A stretch of DNA of 64,000 bases from Calcarisporiella thermophila CBS 279.70 (taxonomy: Eukaryota; Calcarisporiellomycota): the NCBI RefSeq assembly GCF_041956535.1, contig NW_027192197.1, positions 747,264-811,263 on the forward strand, in the 5' to 3' direction. This document shows, piece after piece, positions 32,298 to 43,708 of the stretch. Both the position numbers and the translations under genes were made by a program. The first letter of the stretch is position 1. Each line of letters starts with the position of its first letter. The notes beneath the pieces are model-generated. The model made no database searches, was not told the origin of the DNA, and was given only the letters and a program-made list of their open reading frames with translations.

Positions 32298-32957
32298 ATA
32301 TATCGCAAGCATCCCTGATGACACTCATGTTTATGCCATTAGTATTATCCAGTGAGGATATGTCTATGGGAGGGGTTGGGAAAATACTAATTTCATCTTC
32401 GTACTTTCTTCAAGTGAATATAAAATAAATATGCATTTTCTTATCGACTCTTGCAACCAAGTGCTGAGGATAACAGCAGATTGTTTTTGAATGCACTGGC
32501 AATTGGTAGGATAAAAGCCAATTAGCCGTTGGTTTTCTTGAGTAAGATGACGTCAACTTACCCTAAAATGGGCATAATAAGTCTCTCAGCCTTTATTCCT
32601 ATCCCGACAACACTCGAGCTGCTATCCCAGTAGCCTTTGAATGACGTTGGTAAATTTTGCAATGGAACTACCGCCAGGGGCACGTTGCTCATTTCGCCGA
32701 CTCACGAGAGCACCTAGTGTCTCTGCTTCAGTGAACCTGCTGCGGCTATCAACCACACCATAATAATTCTAAGAAATGCGAGAGAGCCAAATTGTCCAAT
32801 GAACTCCGGCAGAAGCCCAAAGAAGCAAATTTCCGACACTCGGCTTATCAATAGATAAGTTTGGGTGGCTAATGAAAGGAGTCACAAAATCCGGGGAACG
32901 CCCAGTATCCAGAGGAGAAACGAGCGCTTTATAAGAGTGGGCAACCATTATTAAAAG
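32298..32957. other. Intergenic between C2 copy 2 and the transporter
   Basis: No gene recognised; promoter of the MFS gene with an ATTAAAAG start-proximal context. Confidence 0.5.
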
Positions 32958-35695
32958 ATGACTAGACAGTCCCATGAAATTTCACATTCATCAGATATGG
33001 CGCGCTCTACATCAAGCGAACGCTCACTAACCCACAACAATCTTGAACATCATGCTCCCTCTAACCACCACCATGTAAAGCATTCCTCCGAATCGGGAAG
33101 AGAGAACCTGGATTACCACTATGATGACAGCGAGGAAGAAGAGGAGGAAGATGATGCCGATGTAGAAGAACTAGATTTGGCAATGGTGATGGCTGAAAGT
33201 GAAGACAGCAACAAGCTTCAAGGAGTTGCACGTATTAAAGGGTGGACACGAACTTGGCGCATGATACTGTTAACCATTTGTTTAGCTGGGTACGTTGCCA
33301 CTTTAATATACAACCTATATTGAGTAATGGAGGAATGTCAATAGGTTACTAACTTTTGACAATATTCTTTAACCTGCTTGCCACAATTACCTTTGATATT
33401 AGGCTACAATTCACATGTAATGTCTTGTTTTGAGGATATATCTACTCACTTTAGTCTCATCGTTTTATCCTAACATAGGGTCAGTGGAAATGGCATACGG
33501 CACCCCGTACCTTCTCTCGCTAGGACTTTCTAAATCTACCATGTCACTCGTGTGGATCGCCGGGCCGCTTTCTGGCCTCGTAATGCAGCCGGTCATTGGC
33601 GCATTCTCAGACAGCTGTACTTCAAAATTAGGGCGCAGGAGACCATTCATGCTGGGTGGCTGTGCGTTTGTCGTCGTCACATTACTTATTATTGGGTGGA
33701 CGCGGGAGATAGGAAAACTCTTGACTGGAGGAGAAGATAGTACAGCAGTATGTGATACTAGTAGAGCTAGCCTTGATTCCTCCAGCTTATTCATCATCTT
33801 ATTTCTCGGATAGTATCCCAAATTTATTGCAGCCGTTGGCGTGGCGTCCATCTATATTTTAGATTTTTCAATTAATACAGGTAGGAGTCGATTCGAAGGG
33901 CGTACACGGATTTTTCTTTGAAAATACAGGGTGCTAAATCTGTTACCTTTTCCATTTTGCTTTGTTTCCCAGTGCAAGCTGCATCTAGAGCATTGATTGT
34001 GGATAGTCTTCCCCCATCTCAACAAGAAGAGGGAAGTGCCTGGGCCAGCAGGATGATTGGGTTGGGAGCTATTGGTGGCTATTTTATGTATGGCATCAAA
34101 GCAGTTTTTTTTTTCTCACCTTCAGCTTCACAGTCGTGCTCACCTCTTTTGAATATAGGGGCTTCATTAATCTTGTAGCGATATTCCCAATTTTTGGCAA
34201 CACCCAGCTGAAAGTTCTATGTGTCATTGCATCGGCCGTCCTCATTCTCAGTGAAGCCATCACCTGCTATGCCGTCATTGAACGCGTGCTTCCCAAAGAT
34301 TCCGCGGCAAAAGCAACCAAGGCAGCGTCCCGCCCCCTGAGAACCTTTGCGGTCATTGCAAAACACATGTGGCATCTCCCGAAACCAGTGCAAAGGCTTT
34401 GTAATGTGCAGTTTTTCGCGTGGATGGGATGGTTCCCATTTTCCTTTTATTCAACGACGTGGATCGCCGAGATATATGCGAAAAACAATGCTGATGCGGT
34501 GGTCAGCGTCCCTTCTGGCGATAAAGTCGGATCTGCAACCCGCTCTGGCTCATACGCAATGTTAATCAATTCCGTTATATCGCTGCTCTCCTCTTTTCTT
34601 CTGCCCGTGTTCGTCAAACCCACGACTAGAAACACGCGGAGAAACTCCCGAATGGTGTCTGCGGCGTCGTCGGCGTCATCCGCGAATATTTTCCGGCGGG
34701 CCTGGGGTCGTGTGCAGCTTGCGTTTGGGCGAGTTTTACCCCTCGATTTCCTCACTCTACCCCGTACGTGGACCGCGTCGCACTTTTTGTTTTTCTTGGC
34801 CATGTTTTCCACCTTCTTCGTCGGGGATGTAACGGGGGCAACTGTGATCATCGCGATATGCGGGATGAGCTGGGCCGTTAGCATGTGGGCACCCTTTTCG
34901 CTCCTGGGAGAGTACATCACGAGACAAGATGAAGAGGTAGAGGCAGTGGCCGATGGGTTGGAGGGAGATGCAGGGATGGGGGTCGAGGATGTCGGTGCGG
35001 AGGAAGATACCTATCGACTTGTAGAGGCCAGGGGGAAGGGTGGTCGAGTGTCTTTTAGCAGCCACGAGGAAAACCTCGAGGAGGAGGAGATTGGCGACGA
35101 GGGGCACCCGGTGAGGGAGGAGAGAAGGAATGGAGGTGACGACTCCGCGGAAGAGACCCGGGGGTTGACCTCGTCGGGCGAGGCCGAGAAGGTGGGCGAG
35201 ATCAATCCGCCTCCCCCGGCAGCGTCGAATATGCGCCGGTCTTCCATAGGCTCCCGCCCTTCTCATCAGTGGCGGCGAAAGCTTGCGCAGCGCCGGCTCA
35301 CGAATCTCGCCATGCAGTCGACGTTTTCGCTTGCCTCCACCCTCGCGGTTAACCGACTTCCGACCCAACATGAATTGGAGAGGGGAGAGCAGCATGCCGA
35401 CGACGATGACACGCCCTCTGCTGGCATTCTCCTGGGCATCCACAACGTGTACGTGGTGCTTCCTCAGTTCGTAGTCACCTTCTTCTCTAGCGTGGTGTTT
35501 GCTCTGTTGGAGCCCGCACGGCCGGACGGATCGGGCGGCCATATGTTCGCCGATACGGGCAACTCGACGGTGCCCGCGGTGCCCAGCGAAACGGGAGAAA
35601 GCCATAGCGTGGATTCCATTGCGGTGGTATTGCGTTTTGGCGGCTTGATGGCCGGTGTCGCAGGGCTATTAAGCATCTATCTTTGGAAATCCTGA
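32958..35695 (+). CDS. Sucrose/alpha-glucoside proton symporter, GPH-type MFS (6 exons)
   Basis: Exons 32958-33289, 33403-33416 (14 nt), 33479-33747, 33814-33880, 33973-34087 and 34159-35695 join in phase to 777 aa. A long acidic, His-rich cytosolic N-terminus precedes transmembrane helix 1 (WRMILLTICLAG, continued by the micro-exon as LQFT). The next exon carries WSVEMAYGTPYLLSLGLSK and the loop signature SKLGRRRPFML, characteristic of plant sucrose transporters and S. pombe Sut1. A long acidic loop (about residues 510-660) splits the last helices, and the C-terminus contains HNVYVVLPQFVVTFF, also a family signature. It should import sucrose or maltose with protons at the plasma membrane. 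Substrate is inferred from family only. Confidence 0.9.
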
Positions 35696-36527
35696 GCCAA
35701 CGGGGGGAGGCGGGAAGCCCGTATTTCTGCTAAAAAAAAAACAATGTCTTCTATTTCATGACAAAACTCGCCCCACCCCTTTTCCTTCTCATCTTTTCTC
35801 TCCTGTACTTATATATTCGCGCTATTTTTATTTTATTTTATTTTATTTTACATTATTTTCTCTTACTTTATTATACTTTACTCTATTTGCCCTGTTCTAT
35901 TTCATTCTATAGAATTTGAAAAGGCTTTTCCATAAACTCTTTTGCCGGTACAATTCCATAGGGCTGTACCCAGTCCTTTCTCCTTCCAATCTAGAAAGCT
36001 AAAATGACCACAGCCGCAGCCGAAAAGGTTGCCGGATCACCCAGGGTGATGGTGAGCAGCTTGGGGGGGCACTCTCCCATGCTTGCAGAACACTGTGAAA
36101 CTAACGCAGGGGCCAGCGTGTTGGGTTGGGCCGTGTTAGAGGAAGAGGTTGGCCTAATGAGTCATTTACATTAATTTATTAATTTAATTAAGAGTGTAGT
36201 AAACGCAATACGGGGAATCCAATGCTGCAAAAAAAAAGGTGAATTGGGTATGCGTATAAAGCATGGTATATCATACGAGAAAAGCTAGCCTAGGGTTGAG
36301 GGAGAGAGAAGGGGAGGTGGGGGACGGGGAGGTAGGAGGCAGGAGACCCTTAAGGATAGGAGCGCCGTGATCAAGGAGGCAATATGGCTTTGACCAAAAC
36401 TACGACAAGAATCATGGATTAGAAGACAAAACTGTATATATAAAGACCGTTCAACAATGGTGCTGACATGAAATGATGTCGATGACAAACGGCACGACAA
36501 AGCGCAATCAATGATGGCGGTGAGCAC
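35696..36527. other. Intergenic region with (ATTTT)n repeat
   Basis: Convergent 3' region of the transporter and phosphatase genes. An ATTTT pentamer repeat lies at about 35824-35850. A 56-codon plus frame at 36004-36174 (start MTTAAAEKVAGS) has no homologue I know and is not called. Confidence 0.5.
35824..35850. repeat. (ATTTT)n microsatellite
   Basis: About five consecutive ATTTT units. Confidence 0.85.
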
Positions 36528-38435
36528 CTAGACTCGCTCTAGAGGTGGCACCACCACAACATAAGGCTTGGTCCCTCTCGAGCCAAGCTCACCTTCCCGC
36601 TCCACGCATATTTCGACTCGCACCGCCCGTCCTGCCCCATCCAGCTCGCCCGGCTCAACTATGGAATAGTTGCGACGATTGTACAAATGCGGGGTCTTCC
36701 GAGGAGCTCCGTGGACATCCTCCTGGAACAGACCGAGGGAGACTTCGCTTGTGAATTCATTGAGTCTATATTTTTTGGCCTGCCAGTTGAGGACCCGGAT
36801 CAACAAGGAGGGGGGAGGATTGTTGACGATCGCCGAGGACACGATTTGGTACATGCAGAAGGGGTCCTGCGTTTCCGCCGGGTGGCGGTCAGAGTAGAGC
36901 TTCCCGGCATAGCAGCAGTGCACGTCGCCCGAGAATAGAGTGACTCGAATGCGGCGCGACTCGGCCAACTGCTGCAGACGCTCCAGGAAGTGCTTTCGCC
37001 TACACAAGAGAGGGGGATGATGAGTTCAGCTGGTCCCTCGGCTTTCGCCGATAATGCGCCCCACCACTTACTCTGCGATATGGGTCAATCCGGTCCACTC
37101 ATCCGTCAGGTCGTCGAGCCAGGTTGGATCCTGATTCATGACGTTCATCAGCTTGTCCGACACCAGGCAGGTGAATTTTTTGATGCCCTTGATCCACCGG
37201 AAGAAGTACTCGGCGAACGACAGCCGCGGATAAATGACGGGCACCCCCACGTTGATGAAGAGGTGCCGGACGTGTTTCGGAAGCTCTTGCATCCGAGCGA
37301 AGAGAGCATCGTAGGTTTGCTGCGAGCAGATCATGTCCTGGGTGCGTTCGGAGCGAGCATCAAGGCAGAGCATGGCACTCTCTGCGCCGAACATAGCAAG
37401 AAAGTGTACGCCCTCTCCTACCAATTGGTACCCGTCGCTCGCGGCGCGCTCCGGAGTGGTATGGTGTTGGAAGAGCAAGTAGAAACGCTTTGCGCTGGCG
37501 CCTATCCCTCGGAACACCGGGGAATCCTGGAGACTCGGAGGATAGCTTCCGTAGCCATCGATAATGTCGTGATCTGAGCAAGGAAGGACAAAAAAGGATG
37601 AGTCTCGCTATATTCATTTTCGCCCCTTGCGCAAGGAGATTGAGTCCTCGAATTTACCATCCCACATGTTCACCGAGGGGACGCTGGCCTGTGCTCTTGC
37701 GTACATGCCCGAGGAAAAATGCCGACAGTAGTGGCGAAAGTAGAAGTCGTCCACCACCCCTCGGAACGCGGCCGAGAATTCGGTGCGGAACCGCTTCTTG
37801 CGCGGCCAAGTATTGAGCCAGTCTTGAAGCATCGGCTCCTCCAACAGATAGTCCGAGTAGATCTATATCAAAAAACGACATGAGGCATCCCATTCGAAAT
37901 AAGGCACATGGCCCGGCCCATTTTTTCCTACTTGGTCACCTCCCCCGACCATCACATGGAACTCTTTCTCCGCATGCTTTTTCATAAAGTCCACCCACAG
38001 CTCGTCCTTAGCCTCGTACACGTGCGGGTCGGTAATGTCGGTGGAGAGCCCGTTGCATGAGAAATACATCCACCGGAGCTCTTGTCCCAGGGCGGGCACC
38101 AGAAACTCGTGATTCTCGTTCACATCCTCCACGCTATACATGACACGGATCGGCTGGGATGCGAGAGGGATTCGGAGCGAGAATCGCCAAAAGTTGCTCT
38201 CCCGATAGCGGTGAATTAATTGGGGAAAGAGAGTAGTGCGGTACAATGGAGCCTTGTTGTCAGCTAGGACGGAGGAGTAGAAGATCGAGAGCTTGAGATA
38301 GGGGGAAGACGTGGCATTGGCGGGGGCGGAACGCTCGACCATGAGCAGGGAGCCAAGCCAATGCCCTTCCTTCACATTCTCGAAGCGGAGGAGCGGCCCA
38401 CAAATCCAGCGTGAAAGGGTCGAGCTTGTGTCCAT
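36528..38435 (-). CDS. PhoD-like metallophosphatase-fold protein (4 exons)
   Basis: Exons on the minus strand are 38435-37932, 37862-37658, 37573-37072 and 36999-36528, giving 560 aa. Metal-ligand-like motifs of the PhoD-like family appear in order: VMVGGGDQ (first exon end), WDDHDIIDGYGSYP spanning the exon 2/3 junction, and FSGDVHCCYAG in the last exon. These aspartates, asparagines and histidines bind the dinuclear metal centre in phosphodiesterases and alkaline phosphatases of this type. There is no signal peptide, so it is probably cytosolic, like the uncharacterised fungal PhoD-like proteins. Substrate is unknown. The ATG at 38435 is the first in frame; the frame upstream of it has no other ATG. 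Confidence 0.85.
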
Positions 38436-39078
38436 GGAGGGGGTTTGGGGGGCGCAACCATGCAATGGCAAGACTTGTTGCAAAATTGGGAGGGGAGGGG
38501 AGAAGAGGGGGGGTAAAGAGAGGAAGGGATCTACTATGGGAGAGAGAGGGAAATAAGGTTATTTCTAGAACAGGCTGGAGCTAATGTGTTAGAAACAGCA
38601 ATGTCTTTCTTTTTCGCGTTTGTGGAGCCGAAGTAGCAGTCAGTGTCGCGTTTTCCTATTCAACAGGCCAGTGGAGCTCGGATAGAGCTCAACCCAAGGA
38701 TATGGGAGAGAGGAAATGAAGCTCTTATAGTCTTCAGGCACGGCTCCTTCTTTTCACGTCTGCTCCCACACTCTCAGACCCAAAAAAGAAGTCATCCGGC
38801 TCATGACGAGTCAAATTTGCCCATTTCCACCCCTTCCTCTTCCTCCATAGCCACACTATCACCAGGTAAAGAGCAAAAAGTTTAATTCTAATATAACTAA
38901 GTTTTTGGTACTAAATAAAACTCTCAAACAAACAATCCGATAAAAAGAAAAGCTTATCATATCTACTCATTTTGTAAGATATACCTCACGTTGTAAAATA
39001 GGAAAAGGAAAAGGAAACAATAAAATGGAATGAAACAAGAAAAAGTAGAAAGGAAACACCCTTCCATGCACATGCTCA
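38436..39078. other. Intergenic between phosphatase promoter and GATA gene 3' end
   Basis: No gene recognised. Purine-rich near 38490-38560, AT-rich near 38880-39030. Confidence 0.5.
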
Positions 39079-40380
39079 TCAGACTTGCACCAATGCAGTG
39101 CGCAGCAAATCACACCGCCTCTCCAGCATCACCAGGCAGGCCTCCATTTGGGCCCGATCCATGCACGCCAACAGCCGCAAAAAAGACCCGTCTTCTTGGC
39201 TGGCGGTGGTGGGCTGATGGCTATGGCTGAGGGATTCAGGGGGGGAGGCGGGCGAGTTATCCGGCAAGAACCCAGAACAAGAAAGGCTATTCGACAGAGA
39301 CGGCAATTCCGTCTTGACCGAAACGCCTTGCGACGCCTGTTGCAGCTGCTGTTGCAAGAGGTGCAAGAAGGAGAGGGTGGTGTTCATTACGGGTTTCGCC
39401 TCTTGGTTCTCCACGGCGCCCTCGAGGCGGCTTGAAAACTCAGTCCTCATATCAGAGGAGGGAGCAGCTGGCCGCTCTTCTCTCCAACAGTCACGCCTTC
39501 GCTTCTGGATCTTGCTTCGACAGAGGGTGATGGGCCGGTCGCGGTGATGAAGCCGAGCATAGAGCCCACAGGCATTGCAGATCGGCTGGCCTTTGTCATT
39601 CTTACGCCAGAGCGGCGTTTGGGTTTGGGAGCAGTTGACGCATACCAAGGTCTCCGTTTTCTTTTGAGTGGCCGCGACTGGATTCGACTGCGCACCGCCT
39701 CGCGGGTCGGCGCGCTTGTTGCGTGCGGGAATATGGTAAGGCGCGCTCGAAGTCGGAGATACCAAAGTCTTGTTCCGAACGTTTAGGGGGCGGTGCGATC
39801 CATATTGCTTGTAGTAGAGCCCGCAGGCGTTACAGAGGGGATGCTTGCGATCGGGTGTCCGACGCCATAGGGGAGTCTTTGTAACATGGCAGTTGAAGCA
39901 CTCTAGGTCGCGATCCTTCTTGGGCTTCGCGGGGTGCGAAGACTCGCTCGACGGCGGCGAGGGATCCACCGATGGGGAAGTAGCCACGGGCGAGCTAGGT
40001 GGTGAAGCGATGGATGACGGGGAGTCTCCGTTTTGAGGCTGCGAGCTGCTCGCATCCGTATGCATGGAAAATCCGTCGGGAGCGTCTCCCTGCTGCTGCT
40101 GCTGCTGCTCTTCAAGGGTGAAAAATAGCGACAACAGATCCTGGTCGTTGACCATCGAGGGCAGGGTAGGATCGTCGAGAAAATCGCTATGGGGACTGCT
40201 AGATGCGCTGCTTCCGCTGCTCGTGAAGTCAAGTTCCGACATGCTGAGATCCGGGGAACCGAGAGCAGATGCACAGGCGTCAAATAGAGCAGCGTTGTCT
40301 GCAGAAGAAAGCTCTGGGAGAGCGGAGGCCAAACTGGCGGCGATGGAAGCGAATTCCTTGGCTGGATTGGAGAGAGGCAT
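39079..40380 (-). CDS. GATA-type transcription factor with two zinc fingers
   Basis: Single exon, 433 aa. Two GATA fingers: CFNCHVTKTPLWRR ... CNACGLYYKQYG (C-x2-C-x18-C-x2-C, about residues 160-184) and CVNCSQTQTPLWRK ... CNACGLYARLHH (C-x2-C-x17-C-x2-C, about 246-270), the second followed by a basic tail KIQKRRRD. They should bind GATA sites. The N-terminus has a Gln run and Ser/Pro-rich regions; the C-terminus has a Leu-rich helical end. The cysteine-rich block between fingers that marks iron-sensing repressors (Fep1/SreA) is absent, so that role is not supported; nitrogen, light or developmental regulation remain open. Confidence 0.92.
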   Translation of the reverse strand: MPLSNPAKEFASIAASLASALPELSSADNAALFDACASALGSPDLSMSELDFTSSGSSASSSPHSDFLDDPTLPSMVNDQDLLSLFFTLEEQQQQQQGDAPDGFSMHTDASSSQPQNGDSPSSIASPPSSPVATSPSVDPSPPSSESSHPAKPKKDRDLECFNCHVTKTPLWRRTPDRKHPLCNACGLYYKQYGSHRPLNVRNKTLVSPTSSAPYHIPARNKRADPRGGAQSNPVAATQKKTETLVCVNCSQTQTPLWRKNDKGQPICNACGLYARLHHRDRPITLCRSKIQKRRRDCWREERPAAPSSDMRTEFSSRLEGAVENQEAKPVMNTTLSFLHLLQQQLQQASQGVSVKTELPSLSNSLSCSGFLPDNSPASPPESLSHSHQPTTASQEDGSFLRLLACMDRAQMEACLVMLERRCDLLRTALVQV

Positions 40381-41808
40381 AGTGGGTGTACGTACGTCCG
40401 AAGATAAGTCAAAAGAGCCGAAGTGGTTTCGTCTTTAAGGCGGGGGTAGCGGATAGTAGTTAAGAGCTCGGTGAGGTAAGATGGGTTGTTATCAGAATGG
40501 GATGAATAGAAAATCAAGCGTTTAGTCTCAAGAGGGAAATTTGAGCAGAAACTGGGATGCGCGATGGGGGGTTAAGTTTCAATCGACGTCGTTACCAACG
40601 TGTCCTCCGTCAAGTAAGTAGAAATAGGCCATAATGAATAGATGAAATTAATTAATAATTAATAAAGTCTTTCGTTTCTTGCGAATAGTTAACGAAAGCA
40701 GGTGGGAATTTTTTTATATATAAAAAAAGGAGAAAAGTTAAAAGGCGGCCATGGTTGTCCGCACTTAATATCTTCGACAATAGAGAGCACAAGCTGATTT
40801 AAATGAAATAGAAAGAGATGAAATGAGAATGCGCAATGGGCAAGTTAATTAAGAGCGGATTGCGGTTTCCAAGAAAATGAAGGACCCCCAGCGAGAAAAA
40901 GATAGCGAACCAAGCGGTGAGAACAAACGCAAAAAAAAAGTTATTTATTTACGAATCAGTCAACCCTATCTCTCCAAGCCGCGCAATCCCGTGAACTGTA
41001 CAACGCCAATGGTAGTGTAATAATCACTCATCAATATGAGCAGGCGGGTTGCACCTAGTCAACGGAGGTTCCTGTGGATGAGCCATGATGAAGTCTCCTC
41101 GGCCCCGGCCAATTAGGATGCGATCTGGCTTGTCCAGGATGTTATCCGCCTTGGAAGGCCCCCGGTTGGGAAATTGGCCATTCCAGGCCAGCCTCCGCCC
41201 GCACTTGCCACAGCCGAGGCTTGCCTTCGTCAAATCATTCCTCCTGCTGCGGATCCTCCTGAGTCGACCAAGACTTGCTTCCCTGGGATGGGTGTTTTGA
41301 ACGCCCCCCCACCTCCCTGGCTCAGTTCCTCCTCATATCCCGGCTGTTCTATTTGCCCTCCATTCTTGCTATACTCATCTCTCCTTGATCGGGAGGGAAG
41401 CCTGGCCAGGTTTCCATGATGACAATTCTGTATGTATATGGTCTCAAAATTAGGCCAGTTATGGCGAAGAGGAAAATAAAACGATGCGTGCATCTCCTTC
41501 GAGATGCATTACTTGGTCCCAAATTGAAAAACGGCCTCCATCGAGAAAGGTTTCCAAAGCTTTAGGTCAGGATGGTTACATTTCAGAGTGCTTGCATCGT
41601 GGATCAAACTTGCCAACATTCTTAACATCAAAAACGCCCTATCGGGGTAAATATTTATATCATCGACAACTTTATTGCGGGGGGGGGGGGGAATGATAAC
41701 CAGCCTCCATCGAGGAGACATTCAACATGGTGCACAATAAAACAATAAAATGCAAAACATAATAGACATTTCGAGATATAAGAGAGAATATCAACTTAGG
41801 ACGGTATA
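40381..41808. other. 1.4-kb intergenic region
   Basis: Promoter of the GATA gene and 3' flank of the amidase gene. A minus-strand open stretch 41320-41024 (containing LGCGKCGRRLAWNGQFPN and ending PPAHIDE) and another in a different frame (41493-41230) are GC-richer and look weakly coding, but neither has a start or known domain. A 12-G run lies at about 41680-41692. Confidence 0.45.
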
Positions 41809-43708
41809 TTAGTTTTGCTTGGGGTAGAGGTCAAAACGCGTGCAGCACTTTTTGTAGGTGGGGGCCACGCGCGCCTTGGTGGCCTGTTCAAAGGCATAGG
41901 CAACCCGGAACAGGACATCCTCGCGCAGCGATCCGCTAATGAAGACCAGACCGTAGGGGAGCCCGTCTTTATCGAGAGCAATCGGCACGCTAATGATGGG
42001 ATACCCGGCCACTGCGGAAGGGGTCGAGAAGGGCACGTTCCCATAGGCCGGGAGGACCAGGGCGTCGACGCCATGCTTGGTCATCAGGGTGTCGATACCC
42101 GTCTCTCCATCCCGGAACTTCTTGTGGCCGCTAGCAAGCGCAGCTCGGTACGCCGGGTCCTCGAGCCCTGTCGTGTTTTGCGAAGCGAGGAAGAGCTCCT
42201 GACCGAAGAGCGGCATCTCCTCGGCCTTGTGCGCCTCGTTAAAGGCGATTGCGTCAGCAAGGGTGCGGATGGGGGTCTGCTCCAGCTCCGAGAGGTACTT
42301 GTTGAGGTCGTGCTTGAACTCGGTGGTCAGCACGATCGACTCCGAGTTGTTGGGATCGGTCCAGAAGGTGGGCTTGTTGGCGGCGAGATCGGCCATTTCC
42401 GCGTCGGAAACGAGGTTGACGGGGTCCAGCACCGTGCCGCCCAGCTCCTTCAGCTTGGCGAGCGCCTGCTCAAACGTGGCCAGGTCGTCCCCCAGGGCCC
42501 CCTTGTCCCAGAAGAGATTGCGGGGCACTCCCAGCTTGATGCCTTGCAGATCCTTCTTCAAGAACTCGGTGTAGTTCAGCGGCGGTTTCCCCTTGGCCAC
42601 CTCCGTGGCTGCATCGCGCGCATCGTACCCGGAGATCACGCTCAGGATCAGGGCCGCATCCTCCACGGTGCGGGTCATGGGGCCGATGGAGTCCTGGGAG
42701 TGGGAGATGGGGATGACCCCGTCACGGGAGGTCAGGCCGACGGTTGGCTTGATTCCCACGATGAATCCTCTTGAGGCGGGGGCCGTGATCGAGCCATCGG
42801 TCTCCGTGCCAATGGACGCGACGGCAAGGTTGGCCGCGACGGATGTGCCGGAGCCAGAGCTAGAGGCAGACGGCGATGCGCTCAGGACGTAGGGGCTCAC
42901 GCATTGGCCTCCGCGGGCACTCCAGCCTTCTTTAGAGTTCGTGGAACGGAAGCTAGAGGGGATCAAGAAGTTAGTTTATGCAACCCAATCTTGTAGCACC
43001 CTCCGCGGGGAGATGCAGGAAGAAGCTTAAGTACTTGGCCCATTCGGCGAGGTTGGCCTTGCCAAGGATGACGGCCCCGGCTTCGCGCAGCTTCTTGATG
43101 ATGAAAGCGTCCCGGGGAACCTTGGAGCCTTGCAGGGCCAGCGAGCCGGCAGCTAAGTGCAACAGGGGAGGGGGGGATCAGGTTAAGTGCCACAAACACA
43201 GAGCGGTGCATCGAAATAAGACAAGACGCTTACTGGTGTTCATAGAGTCTTTGGTGGCGATATTGTCCTTCACCAAGACTATTCAAAAGCGGCGATGGGC
43301 CATGCATCCAGTTAATAAAGCACAACCAATGTAAACAGAAGAGGCATTCCTCTTACTCGGAATTCCATGGAGAGGACCCCGCGGGCCCTTCTGCCCTCGC
43401 TCGGTATCCAGCTGCTCGGCGATCGCCATCGCATCGGGATTGACCTCGATGACCGAATGTAAATAGGGGTCAATGGCTCGAATGCGTTTAATGTAGCACT
43501 CCGTCAGCTGTTTTGCGGTGAGCTTCTTATTGTTGAAAGCGTCCTGGAGCGCGAGGATATTCGTCTCGACAATGGTGACGCCGTTGCAGGAGCTAAGGTC
43601 CCGGTCAAGCTCGAGGATGTCAGTGTCATTGGCGGGCTGTAGAGGCGCCGCGGCGGAAAGGGCGAAGAAGCCGAGGGCAAGGACGACGAGGTAGACCTTG
43701 TTTACCAT
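41809..43708 (-). CDS. Secreted amidase (amidase-signature family, 4 exons)
   Basis: Exons on the minus strand are 43708-43357, 43278-43234, 43152-43035 and 42952-41809, 552 aa. A signal peptide (VYLVVLALGFFALSAAA) makes it likely extracellular or vacuolar. The catalytic triad of the family is visible: Lys121 (ILVKDN), cis-Ser202 (SASSSGSG) and nucleophile Ser226 (IGTETDGSI), 24 residues apart as expected; the glycine-rich signature SGSGTSVAANLAVASIGT surrounds them. The enzyme hydrolyses amide bonds; substrate (acetamide-like, fatty amide or peptide amide) cannot be told. The ORF could start 12 codons earlier but the ATG at 43708 gives the canonical signal peptide. Confidence 0.93.

Noticed and set aside
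34757-35605. 282-codon minus-strand frame antisense to the transporter
   Set aside because: Shadow of a GC-rich coding exon; its translation is Arg/His-rich without motifs.
36004-36174. 56-codon plus-strand frame starting MTTAAAEKVAGS
   Set aside because: No homology, motif or supporting promoter; lies in a convergent 3' region.
41815-42774. 319-codon plus-strand frame antisense to the amidase
   Set aside because: Mirror of the amidase coding exon with no independent signal.
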